This document shows, in pieces, positions 11,751 through 22,200 of a stretch of 64,000 bases of DNA. Position numbers and translations under genes: made by a program. Source of the DNA: Symsagittifera roscoffensis (lineage: Eukaryota; Xenacoelomorpha; Acoela; Convolutidae). The notes below the pieces were generated by a model. It saw only the letters and a list, made by a program, of their open reading frames with translations. It had not been told where the DNA came from and did no database searches. The stretch is taken from assembly GCF_963678635.1 (NCBI RefSeq), contig NC_087068.1, positions 44,747,013 to 44,811,012 of the forward strand, written 5' to 3'. Every line of letters begins with the position of its first letter. Position 1 is the stretch's first letter.

Positions 11751-13080
11751 CTGTCATTTGTGCCAACGAAAAAAACAAAAACCAAAAAATATATAATTCT
11801 TCAATTTGACTCAAGGCTGTGCAGCTAATTTGTCAGGGTTATAAAGTCTGTGGTCAAAAAATGACAAACGACAGATTATTTTTGGTAACAATTTCCTGTC
11901 GGATATCATATTCAGCCTGTTCTGATTTATTAGCAAAGCTCGCTAAAATTGGGAGAAAAATTTTCCTTGTTTTGTTTAAAATGCAAAGCTATGTGACTGC
12001 AGCTCCATAAAAATAGATTTAGATGACTATTTCTACAAAAATGAACAAAGCTATCAAAAACTCATCTCCTATCCTTAAGTAAACAAAGAATATTTTTAGA
12101 CTGAACCTGGGTTATGTACATGTATAAAATATCCATTACGAAGGTCAGTCTCAGTAACATGCCGAGGGCGATTCTGATTGTCAAATATTTCGGAAGGGTT
12201 TGGTTACATTTCAAGACATCCATTTTTGGGCAGTCAACCCGTAAATTAATCTGAAGACATATTTGGCGCCAATATATTTTAACTTTGAGCCTTAGAGGAG
12301 GGCGATCAAAAAAGCTGTGATCAAAAAAAGTGATCAAAAGAGTAATGAACGCAAGTAAACATGATCGCTTAAAAAAAGTTGACAATATTTTCAATTTTAT
12401 TTTGAAAAATCATCTTTTTCCTCCTCAAAAAATTCTGCTTACACCGCTTGTTAAACGTATATCATATTTTCTCAACTCTGACAGAATTTACAAAAAATAT
12501 AAAACAAAGTTGGCGTAATTATATTCGGTTCACAAGTTGGATTGAACTTGGAACATAAATTGAAGATCATGATTTGCGGCAGCCGAAACAGTTTGAAATT
12601 AATTGCGATAACTTCTTTTATGAAAATCACAAATGGCTCTCAACTTTCAGTAATTACAAACCAGGAAACCGAGAAATTTTCCCACAGGTTAAAAAAAGAA
12701 GTTCATGCTATCTTATCATATAACCCCAATTTGACTCGAAACAACAGCAAGTCAACAGCAAGCTTGCAACAAAATTCCTATCTCAGATGATCCTAAAAGG
12801 CAGCAGCAGATATGATAAAATGCATTTTTTCAAAATAAAATGATTGTTCCTCAGTTTGTGATATACATTTCAAATAAGTAGACGAAGTATTAATGTTTTC
12901 AAAAATTAACATTGCCAATTAAAGTTTGGGAAAAAGAATTGAACGGTCAGAATATACTGGGTAGACATTTAGTGGGCATCTAATTTGCCCTTTGCCTATC
13001 TTCTTCAGATAATACGTAAGCTTACCAGAATTTAATTGCTTAATTGTTTGATTTTTTTGTAGATGTATTTTATGTCTGAC
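11751..13080. other. Non-coding stretch, no gene seen
   Basis: Several 60-110 codon open frames on both strands overlap one another and show no motif. I regard them as chance. Confidence 0.45.
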
Positions 13081-13084
13081 GAAA

Positions 13085-13470
13085 AAAATTCGTTCTTTTT
13101 TTCTCGAACGCAAATAAACATAAAAAAACCGACTTCTTTCGAAACATGCTTAACTTTCAAAATTCAAAAAAAAATAGATGCCCTTCAAGCTATTTGAATT
13201 TCTAGATCGATTTATGACTGGCGTTTTTTTGATAACATTACCCCAACTTGAGAAAACCGGATCAACCGGTAAAGTTTTTGTTTCGCTGGAAATCTAAAAA
13301 TTAAATCCCCACGTTTTTGCGCCATTTCCACGTTCGTATTTGGAGAAAGTTATTTACGTCACTTTCAGCAGACGAGTTTCAGAGTTTCAATTGAACTCAA
13401 AAAATGCATATATACCTAATTATCAACTATCTATTGACTCAGTTCTATTCTGGCGCCAGAATTACTTATT
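13085..13470. repeat. Family C repeat, copy 1
   Basis: Shares with the other copies the blocks aacgcaaataaacat, caaaaaaaaatagatg, cttgagaaaaccggatcaac, ttcgctggaaatctaaaaat and ttcaattgaactcaaaaa. Non-coding. Confidence 0.65.
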
Positions 13471-13671
13471 ATTTATTATAGCAGTTTAAAGAGAACTTAA
13501 AAACTGTGCACGCAGAAATGTATTGTTTCGCGGCTGGAAATATAATTTCTTTTGGAGACTTTTTCATTTGAAAAAGACCTAAATAACTGTCCTCAACTCG
13601 TCAGTGAAACCTAGTTCCCAGTTGCTGTGCTATTTTACTGAAATTTTACCATTCCAAAATTAAAACAAAAC

Positions 13672-14130
13672 CAACAGACAGTTGGAAAAGAGTCAATGAA
13701 CGCAAATAAACAGAAAAAAATACTGACTGTTTTTTGAAAAAAAAACGTCAGCTTTCGAATTTCAAATAAAAAAGTATATGGCCTTAAGGTTCTTTGAATT
13801 TATAGAACAGTTTAAAATTAAAGTTTTTTTGATAAAATAACCCATTTTGAAAAAACATGATCAATAAGTAAAATTTCTATTTCGCTGGGAAATTTGAAAA
13901 TTAAACTCCACTTTCGAAACTAGAAACAAATCACGTTTTCGCGACTTTTACACTTTTGATATTGGATAGTGGCGTTTGCGTTTCTTTTCAACAAAGGAAA
14001 TGAAATGAAAATAAAAAGAAAGCAAAAGTCAAACTGCGACAAAGTAAATTTGAGCCTGAACAAAATATCAGACTTTTCCAGAAAAGAAACCCAAAAAATC
14101 ATCGCGACTTTTATAAGAGTCTGAATTAAG
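13672..14130. repeat. Family C repeat, copy 2, with TATA-like end
   Basis: Starts with caacagacagttggaaaaga and tgaacgcaaataaaca, and ends with gcgacttttataagagtctg. The closing tataagagtctg resembles a core promoter and recurs as a variant at the ends of the copies at 18080-18540, 36575-37131 and 39366-39800. Confidence 0.65.
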
Positions 14131-14901
14131 TCTTCGTGAAAAAAAAATTCTTGTTTTTATAGGTTTTTTTTCAGATATGGACCTCGCATTAAACTTCGTT
14201 AGAATGAAAAAAAGTAGCCGCTGATTTATCCAACAAAACATCTCAAAAACTGAACTTAATAAACATAGACCACAGATGGTTGGAAATGTGTAAGCAAAAA
14301 TACAGAAAACCAAAATAAAAATATTTAAAAGATTTAAAACTAAACTTTTGTAGCTAAATAAAGTTGCATAAACATGATATTATTTATCCTGAAGATATTC
14401 GAACAATCGTCGTTTATAAACTAGATGCATGATTTCCATTAAAACAAGCCTTTTTCATCAGTATTTTATGTCAAGGTTTTCAAGGTAGTATGCAGTTTCC
14501 GAAAAACCACAATCCCGCAGCTAAATTTAAAAGCCCGAGGAGAAAGTAGGAAAAATGGGAAGAAGAGAAACGGTAGATTTTAAGGGGCTTTTTAAAAACA
14601 GAGACGGCCTATTAAATTATTTTTGTCCAATGAGCTTGCAGTTTGATAAATGATTTACAGTTTTAAGTTGCTTACACTTCATAATTTTTTTCACTTGATT
14701 TTTCTGTGTTTTTAAACAATTTTAAACAGCACACAGGAAATTGCATGTCTAATCGGATTTTGAGTGAAAATATCAGAAAAAACTTGACGCAATAAGCTTT
14801 CATATTTTCGTAAGCTGGGATATACAAGGTACCACCTCTTCATAGTTCAGTAGAAAGATGTGAATTTCAGAAAAAATAAAGATGCGTTATTAAAACCATA
14901 A
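14131..14901. other. Non-coding stretch, no gene seen
   Basis: No gene or matched repeat. It lies upstream of the GPCR. Confidence 0.45.
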
Positions 14902-15155
14902 GCCAATCAAAAATTGCGTGTCAAATCTGTCAACTTAACATAAATTCTTACCATCTCATTTACTGATTCTCAGTAGCATCAAAAAAACTTCGCTTAATAG
15001 CATACTTTCTCATATCTCCCAAAATCAAAAATTGCCAATCAAAAATTGCGTGTCAAATCTGTCAACTTAACATAAAATCTTACCACCTCATTTACTTATT
15101 CTCAGTAGCATCATAAAAACTTCGCTTAATGGCATACGTTCTCATATCTACCTAA
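14902..15155. repeat. 132-bp tandem duplication upstream of the GPCR
   Basis: gccaatcaaaaattgcgtg starts at 14902 and again at 15034, and about 115 bases match with few changes (aattctta/aaatctta, atagcatac/atggcatac). The second copy ends about 220 bases before the GPCR start codon, so it may overlap its promoter or 5' UTR. Confidence 0.85.
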
Positions 15156-15376
15156 AAATCATTTTAAGCCCAACTAAATATATTACCAAAGAAGAATTCG
15201 TACAATTTTTCCGGGGAGACATTTTGCAGTTATATTTTGTTCATTCCCATTAGTTATGTTCTCATCGCCATTTGCTTAAGACCTTATTTTGAATTGAGGA
15301 TGAAGCTTATATTTCAGCTACAATAAAATAACATCATTCTTGGTGACACCCCTACAACCCAAATCAACCGATAAAC

Positions 15377-16627
15377 ATGAACGACCTTCAAGCGCAGGCG
15401 AATAACGACTCACACATAGTTTTGAGAATGGAAAAACTTACAAATAACGCGCGCTACTTCAATGACTCAAAAGGCAGCTCGGACGTTCAGATGGGCGGTT
15501 CCATGGCCTCAAACGGATCGAACGAACCTGAAGGAAATTACCTTCAACCTTCCGCTTTGATGTATCCACCGATTTTTACCATCGGCATTATCGTCAATTT
15601 GATCGTTTTTTGCACTTTTTATTCAGCCGGTAAATTAAGTAAAATTGTTGTCCTTGTTTGCAATATGGCAGTTGCTGATTTCTGCATGTTATTGACCGGT
15701 AGTTATTTGCAGTATTACCAAGTTTTATCTCTCGGAAACGAAACTTTGTGTCAGGTTATGAATGCCGCCGACATCGCTTTTCTTCACGTGTCGGCTTTTA
15801 CTATTGTCGTCATAGCTTTCGAGCGTTTTATACGACTCAACTATCCTCATTTTATAGTCCACGAGAACAGCTATTATCCCGAAGTTTTGGTGTGCGGCAT
15901 CATTTGGATTCTGGCGGCTGCCGCCGCTATGCCAGTGGTATACCACGGTGGATTCGATGGCGAGAACTGCAACAACAGTATGGCTGAGAACTTTTCCAGG
16001 GTCTATTTTTCTGTGATTTTCTTCACCTCCTACATCGTTCCAGGGGTGGTAGTTGGTCTTCTGTACACGTCAATCATAGTGAAGACATGCTCTTCAGCAA
16101 ACGCACAAGTTCTGCAACCGATAAACCAGCATAGAATCACCCAAATGCTGGCTGCGATAATAGCCCTGTTTTGGCTATTCCACATGCCGTTTTGGTACTG
16201 TCTTATCAAAACCATGTGGTTCCGGGAACCAAGTGAACATTTCACGTACGCCGTTGTGCTTACATATCTAAACGCCACAACAAACCCTTTCATGTACTTC
16301 ATGTTACGAACATACCATTGCAGAGACTTCATCAAGTGTTTCTATATCAGAATCCGATTTATCTGCCCATGTAAAAAAGCCGCATCCGGTAGCCGCAAAG
16401 ACAACAACGACAATGACGCCGACGACGATGACGATGATTTCCAATACGCATGCGACAATACACAGAAAACGCCCTTCGATGCACGAAAATTATCCCATCA
16501 GAATCGAACCCCAATCAAGTTTTATGATTTGAATGGAAAGAAAAGCAGCTTGGAGAAAAACGTCGGCATTCTTACTCAGGATCAACAGATGAGGTTACAT
16601 ATAATTTCTGAACAAGCTGAAATCTAG
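15377..16627 (+). CDS. Class A (rhodopsin-like) G-protein-coupled receptor, peptide-receptor type
   Basis: A 416-residue, intronless receptor that would signal through heterotrimeric G proteins at the plasma membrane. Seven hydrophobic helices lie at about 62-83, 90-113, 125-149, 168-189, 209-235, 254-278 and 287-310. Family landmarks are visible: NMAVAD with D101 in helix 2; C125 and C198 for the extracellular disulfide; ERF at 149-151 in place of D/ERY; FWLFHMPFW in helix 6; and NPFMY (303-307) in helix 7. The N-terminal 60 residues carry glycosylation sites (NDS, NGS). The tail has a CPCKK palmitoylation-like site and an acidic run (DNDADDDDDD, 345-354). The loop and helix pattern recalls somatostatin/opioid/allatostatin-C-like receptors, but the ligand cannot be assigned. 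The ATG is the first in frame. A possible 5'-UTR splice acceptor (tatatttcag, ending 15317) lies upstream. Confidence 0.9.
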   Translation: MNDLQAQANNDSHIVLRMEKLTNNARYFNDSKGSSDVQMGGSMASNGSNEPEGNYLQPSALMYPPIFTIGIIVNLIVFCTFYSAGKLSKIVVLVCNMAVADFCMLLTGSYLQYYQVLSLGNETLCQVMNAADIAFLHVSAFTIVVIAFERFIRLNYPHFIVHENSYYPEVLVCGIIWILAAAAAMPVVYHGGFDGENCNNSMAENFSRVYFSVIFFTSYIVPGVVVGLLYTSIIVKTCSSANAQVLQPINQHRITQMLAAIIALFWLFHMPFWYCLIKTMWFREPSEHFTYAVVLTYLNATTNPFMYFMLRTYHCRDFIKCFYIRIRFICPCKKAASGSRKDNNDNDADDDDDDFQYACDNTQKTPFDARKLSHQNRTPIKFYDLNGKKSSLEKNVGILTQDQQMRLHIISEQAEI

Positions 16628-16648
16628 AAAATGAGAAAACATTTCAAA

Positions 16649-16654
16649 AATAAA
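16649..16654 (+). terminator. Poly(A) signal of the GPCR gene
   Basis: AATAAA 22 bases after the stop codon, followed about 17 bases later by a run of ten A (16671-16680). The closeness is normal for a short 3' UTR. The genomic A-run could also be a retrocopy tail. Confidence 0.6.
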
Positions 16655-16734
16655 AAGATAAGACAGCTGTAAAAAAAAAACAACAAATTTTGTTTAAAAA
16701 CGTTCAGAAGAAAAAACTAAATATAAAAAGATAA

Positions 16735-16935
16735 ATGTGTTCCAGGTTTAACAAAGGTCAACAAGGTCAACCTCAAGGAGTGTACGGACACCAAACTCAA
16801 GTGGCCACAGTGGGGGCTAGAAAGAACCTCCAGGTACCTTATGGCCATGCTGCAAACTACGTGAAACAAGAGCCAGTTCTCATGGCCAAAAAAGTGGCAA
16901 TATATCGACGACCAATTCATGAAACTGGCCTTTAG
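16735..16935 (+). other. 66-codon open frame with coding-like composition, unknown
   Basis: The 200 bases here are clearly less AT-rich than their surroundings and give a Gln/Gly/Lys-rich frame with an ATG. I recognise no domain. It starts 100 bases after the GPCR stop codon and could be a decayed mobile-element fragment or a small exon. It contains two aggtca half-sites as a direct repeat with a 3-base spacer (16755-16769). Confidence 0.2.
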
Positions 16936-17289
16936 GCTAACAACTTTGTCGTTTCAATGACACTTAAATGGGCTTTCCGAAAAATCAGACGACATAACGA
17001 AACACAGTTTCAGCATGTTGGCTCAAAGATTGACAAAAATGTTCAAAGGAAAAAAACACGAACAGATACAAATTTGCTTAGAAAAAAATTAGATTAGAAA
17101 TTAATGTCCCAAATTCCGCTGTGCGGAATATAATTGTTTTAGAAAAATTATACTTAATCAAATCTTGTTCAAAAACCGCTGTGCGGGATATTTTATATTT
17201 ATCATCCAGGACATTTGTAAATTACTGCAGTTTCCCTATAACACAATAATTAAAATTTGAGTGTCGGATCTTTGTTACAATAGTCAATG

Positions 17290-18000
17290 ACAAAGTTGCT
17301 TGTATCAGGGCCAAGCCCTGAAAATTCCAACAGCCATTCACCGTCTTTAAAACAATTTATGAAACCATCAACTAAAAACTGATAAAATGTTCAAAAAATA
17401 TATTAGAAAAAATCCACCCACAAGCAATACCAAGTACAAAATGAAAAACTTAGCGTCTAACAACGTTTTAACAAAACCACTCGTATATCAAAGCGAAGCC
17501 TTGATTGTTGCCGACTGCCATTTAGGGCAGACTTTTAAGTTTTTAGGTTGAAAAATTGACGAATTAGTCGAAAAAGTTTTTTTTTCTTCATTTTTTCTTA
17601 TTAATTTATTCCCGGTACGCTAATATAAACTACAAAGGGATAAATTTAGAGTCTTTTATTCTAATATTACAACCAAATGACTAGCCTCAGTTCAATTTGG
17701 AACCTATTAATCCGCCGCTAGCGCGTGTTACAAGAGCGCAATATATCGCGCGTTAATTATCCAAAATTCGTCAAATTAGCAATTTCTTAACCTCCAAAAC
17801 GTAACAAAAAACAACACGAGGTGAAATTTGTCTTTGAACTTCAGCTCTAGACAAAAATATCTTTTAGACGCTATAAAAATTCCGTCAAAAAAACCAATTC
17901 AAAGATAAGTTTACCTCCAGCTTCTGGCAAAATTTAGAGAAAAACTATTTCTGAAAAAAAGTTCGAACCAGTCAAATTAATAAACAATTTTAGCCGAGTA
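17290..18000 (-). repeat. Family A (HINE-like) elements, two overlapping copies
   Basis: Hairpin-block variants near 17304 (cagggccaagccctga) and 17495 start two degraded copies. The block gctagcgcgt...cgcgcgttaat lies near 17716-17758. The right end is eroded. Non-coding. Confidence 0.6.
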
Positions 18001-18079
18001 CTTTGCATTCAGCCAAAAATTCATTTCCTCAATCTGCTTATCGTTCCTTCACTGAACGCGAACTGACCATAATGAAGAC

Positions 18080-18540
18080 TTGGGGTTTTAATAATAAACA
18101 TAGCCAATCGAAGATCGACACAAGTAAACATAAAAAAAACATTGAATTTATTGAAAAAAAAATCGAAATTTCGAAATTCAAAGAAAAAAAATGCCTTTTA
18201 AGCTCTTTGATATTCTGAAACGAATCATGAATAGTGCTTTTCTGATAACATTAACGCAACTTGAGAAAACTGCATCAACAGGTAGAGTTTTTATTCCGCT
18301 GGAAATCTAGAAATTAAATTCCACTTTCGAAACTAGAAACCGTCAACGAATTTTTGCGTCATTTGCACATTCGTATTTTGAGAGTGCCAATTATGACAGT
18401 TTCAGTAAATGAATTTCAATTGAACTCAAAAAGTGCACATATACCTAAGTGCATCATTATTTTAACACTTTCTCCTGAAAAAAAAGCAAAAAAAAAATCA
18501 GCAAGACCTATATAAGAGTCTTCACTACGATCATTACTAT
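18080..18540. repeat. Family C repeat, copy 3, with TATA-like end
   Basis: Contains agtaaacataaaaaaaacat, cttgagaaaactgcatcaac, ttcgaaactagaaaccgtca and a closing gacctatataagagtcttca. Non-coding apart from a chance open frame at 18003-18218. Confidence 0.65.
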
Positions 18541-19360
18541 TGAACACAAATGCTTGTGTTAGGGCAAAACCCCGAATTTTCTGACTGAGTTTAAAATTTA
18601 TGGAGCGTTCGCTTTTAAAAATAGGATCGATTTATCAAAAAAATGACAAAAAAAAATTTCGAAAGTTTTTTTTAAAAGCAATCCCCCCCACACACACATT
18701 ATGCATTATTTTTGCATATATATTTATGATATTTTTGGCTTGTAGGAAATTGTTAGTTATGTAGGACAAATAGCATGCGTCAAGTCAATTTGGAACAGCT
18801 TCTGAGACGGGTCAAACCACCGCTTACGCGTTATTAGCACAAAAAATATCGCGCGTTAATTATCTTTAATGGTATTCACGATATATATTTTGGCGATTAA
18901 CTTTGACACAATAAACTTTGACACAACAAATATTTTGGCCAAATTAGAAAGCATCGAATTCGGAGGTCAGTTTTTTGTCATACAAAAATTACCTGGTAAC
19001 TTGATTGCAGTACATCGATAACAATGCTGACAAACTAAACATGTTTCCCACCAGTTGTGATGTACCACAAGGCTCAGTTCTTGGCCCCTTATTTTTTTCT
19101 TTAATATGTGAAGTTTTTTTCATAAATTATTGGAAAATGTAAGCCGGTTATTTGCTCATGGCAGTAAAATGTGATGATCATAAAACATCGGGTATTTTTC
19201 ACCAGCATCTTAGAAAAAAGCTAAACAATGGTTCTAAAATAATCTTCTACCAATTATTGCACTGTCTTAAATTTTGTAACAATTAGTTATAATTTCGATA
19301 TTTGTCTCAATGAAAACCACCCAGAGCGCAAATATTCTGTCACTAATAACAAAAGTTGTA
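18541..19360 (-). repeat. Family A (HINE-like) element interrupted by a LINE fragment
   Basis: The left part runs from a hairpin variant (gttagggcaaaaccccgaa) through ccgcttacgcgttattagc/cgcgcgttaattat near 18850. The right end (ccacccagagcgcaaatatt) appears only after the LINE fragment at 19017-19260. The interruption suggests that the LINE fragment or its flank inserted into the repeat. Confidence 0.5.
19017..19260 (+). pseudogene. LINE reverse-transcriptase fragment, dead
   Basis: A plus-strand frame from about 19020 reads CDVPQGSVLGPLFF, the conserved RT block of non-LTR retrotransposons (known family form: GVPQGS-LGPLLF). After a stop and frame change, near 19148, RLFAHGSKM occupies the place of the catalytic RLFADD block, so the second and third motif residues (the two catalytic aspartates) are lost. 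Only about 80 codons remain, with at least one stop and one frameshift. The clade (jockey/CR1/RTE-like) cannot be decided. Confidence 0.75.
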
Positions 19361-19599
19361 AGAATAACAAATAGCACAGAATGCTGCAACTATAATATTA
19401 AAAAACTAAAAACAATTTTTTTCCAATTGCGACGATTTTTTTTGGTGCGACAATAGAATCTTAATAAAATTCTTGAGTGTTCATAGTAAAAGTAAGTTAA
19501 AAACATTCGACAACAGTTTTCCACATCAGTAACATGAAAAAATAAAAGCAATTTGAAAAACTTATTTTTTGACAACGTATTTGATAACTTATTTCACTA

Positions 19600-19800
19600 T
19601 ACAAAAACTAAGTAATAGTAAATTTTTCAAGTTTAAAACTAAAACTAGCAATATTACGCTTATTACATATTAAACTAAATAATTTTACTCGCCACTGGAA
19701 TATGTTCCTGGAAATTTTCATATGTAGTTCGAATCACGCCGTGTTCGAATCACACGGCTCATTCCGATGATTATTTGTGGTGTCTGATTTTGCGTGAAAA
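19600..19800 (-). repeat. Family B repeat fragment
   Basis: Carries cgccactggaatatg, cgaatcacgcc, ttccgatgattatttgtggt and ctgattttgcgtgaaaaac from the family B right half. Non-coding. Confidence 0.55.
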
Positions 19801-19814
19801 ACAAAAAAACATGG

Positions 19815-20430
19815 ATAACAAGTTATTGTGCAAGTAGCACAGAAGTTTCCGAACATAGTTTTAAAAATTTCAAGAAAAAAAAGTTTTTTTTAAATTTAAT
19901 GTGGTGTGAAAAAAGGTCTGACCTAAAACTAGAAAATAGTTTTGACCTAAAACTAGAAAATAGGAAATGTTGATGTCCATACTCGAAAAGACAAATTGGA
20001 CAACAACTTATATAGAAAAATGGCTAGAAAAACAAAAAAAAAATTAAAAACTTATAAAAATCTTTTCAATTTGTTTGCAGAAAGTTTGTTTCTTTGGAAT
20101 TTTTCATTTCAAAAATGACACTAAAAACTCCGAAACTAACTTTGCTTGCGTAAATCTAAGTTTTCATAACTTAAATTGAATAAATAATTTAATTTTAGTT
20201 TGCTCGCTCGCTTTCTTTGCTCGAAATTGAGCAAACAATCATAAATTTTAGACAGTTTTTCTCAAAACTTTCTCAAACTTTTTATGTCGTTTGAATCACG
20301 ACTGAAAGGGACTCAAATTAATTCCGATGATTAATTGCGGTACCTGATTTGGTACATGTAGATAAACAAAAAAAACTGAAACAAAAGCGATTACAAAGTT
20401 TCTACCAATTTTCAATGGTCGCAACACAAA
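19815..20430 (-). repeat. Family B (HINE-like) element, nearly complete copy
   Basis: It starts with the hairpin tgtgcaagtagcaca followed by gaagtttccgaaca, and ends tttcaatggtcgcaacac. The body includes gctcgctcgctttctttgct and attccgatgattaattgcgg. Non-coding. Confidence 0.65.
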
Positions 20431-20800
20431 CTGAAACACAGTCGAATGATAAGTTCTTCTCAATTTTCTCAGGTCAAATTAATGAGCTGAGTAAAAACGG
20501 GCTAAATACCTGAAACATGCTTCATACACAGACGCGAAGCTGGGCTTCGCAGACACAAGCAATGAAAATGCCAAACAGAGCTCTAAAATGGCAGAATAGG
20601 CAATAAGGAAAAGATTAACTATAAGCCTTGAGAAACATATTGTAGTGAGATTAGCAGCATCACGTATCACGTTCTCCCATTTGCTCCACAAACGCTTGTA
20701 ACTTTACTTGCACTTGCCTGCAGTAAAACAGTTACAGTTTCTATGAAATTGCCAATGCTACGCAGCAAAAAATCGACCAAAAAATTATAACTATTTCAAT

Positions 20801-20985
20801 GTTCCGGATTTAAACCTCGGACCTGTTGATTAGGAGTCTCACCTCCTCGCATCTGCGCCACGGTCTCTTAGAAGTAAGCTACTAGTGGCCCAGCTAATGC
20901 TGGATCCACTTGTTTTAAAATTTTTAATGAGAATCGAACCTACGATCCAGAGATTTAGAGTCTAACCACACAGCCACGGACGCTT
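20801..20985 (-). repeat. Two tRNA-like units, dimeric SINE or tRNA pseudogenes
   Basis: On the minus strand, 20985-20928 has an A-box-like tggctgtgtggttaga and a B-box-like ggttcgattct. Further on, 20876-20801 has tggcgcagatgcgagg and ggtttaaatcc. The anticodon arms do not pair well in either, so I read them as tRNA-derived pseudogenes separated by about 50 bases. They may be one dimeric SINE. Confidence 0.6.
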
Positions 20986-21119
20986 AATAGGCAACAAACA
21001 CAAGTAAAACAGCGAACAGTCGTTATGCAATTTCCAATGCTAGAAAAAAAATTTCAAATAAATGAACGCTTTGGATAAAAAGTTTTATTCGCTTAGAAAA
21101 AAAGGTTCCTATTAATACA

Positions 21120-22200
21120 CTATGCTGATGGCTAGTGTAATCATAAGGTATTGACACGGAAATGAGTAATTTTCAAAAAATTGACTTTTCCTTAATGCAT
21201 AAATTTTTCTCTACTAAAACATGGGAATATCCCTTTATGCAGCGAATATGTCCACACCCTGATCTTTAGATTGAGCCCTAGATATCAGATTTAGCTAGTT
21301 GTTTTCGAAAGTAGTGATGAATTTTTTTTAAAAAAAAAAACGGTAAGAACTAATGGATTTTCCAGAGTCTATATCAACTTTTCTACAAGTAAAAAGCGTG
21401 AAACAGATTGCACAGAAAAATCTAAGCACCATATTAGCTTGAATGTACTACCAACTCAGAAACAACAGGTTAGTTTTTGAAAAAAAAAGTTTCCAAAAAA
21501 CAAGCTCAAAAATTGTACATTATCTAAGGCCATATTTTTCTCAAAACGCAAGGCATAGCCGTTTGCGCAGGGAAGACTCTTATAATTGATTGGTTTTCTT
21601 TCTGTTAAAACCTCAATCTCCAATTTGGTAGAATAGTTTTTAAGAAAATTCAAAAAACTTTAAATATTAACAAAACATTATAAAATGCCTCTTTGAGGCC
21701 ATAATTTTTTTTCTACCAAAATTAGGGAATAGACGCTCAAAAGGTGAGACACTCATAATTTGTTCTTTTGATTGAAACATTCAATTTAGATTTGAGTTTG
21801 AATGAAATATCAACCTCAGAATCAGCAGGTTAGGTTTTGAAAAAAATTAAAAAGAGTCCAAAAAACGGGCCAAAATTCAAAAAATTGGACGTTGTCTAAG
21901 GCATGTTAGTTTTGAAACACAACGCATAACCGTGCACAAAGTTGGCATAACTAGCCACTTATCTTTTGGTCAAAACCTTAATCTCCGATTTGGCTGAGTA
22001 ATTTTTCAGAAAACTCAAAAAATTTTAAGATTTAACAAAAGGTCAAAATAACAAAATGGGCTTGTTTGAGACCATAAATTGTTTTTACGGATTTTATGGA
22101 ACAGCTGCTTAAAAAAGCGAGATTCCTGTAATTTTTTCTATTGAATGAAACCATCATCTCATATTTGTGTATTTAATATTTCCGAAAAAAAAATTCACAG
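21120..22200. repeat. Diverged tandem repeat, period about 360 bp
   Basis: Blocks recur in order: caggttag-ttttgaaaaaa (21467, 21827), attatctaaggc/gttgtctaaggc, cataaccgt/catagccgt, aacctcaatctccaattttgg-like, and aaatgcctctttgaggcc/aaatgggcttgtttgaga. Identity is low, so the array is old. Non-coding. Confidence 0.55.

Noticed and set aside
12062-12790. Several overlapping 60-110 codon frames on both strands
   Set aside because: Mutually overlapping, without motifs, starts or splice sites; expected by chance in this length of AT-rich DNA.
15725-16335. Open frames antisense or out of frame within the GPCR
   Set aside because: Shadows of the real GPCR reading frame.
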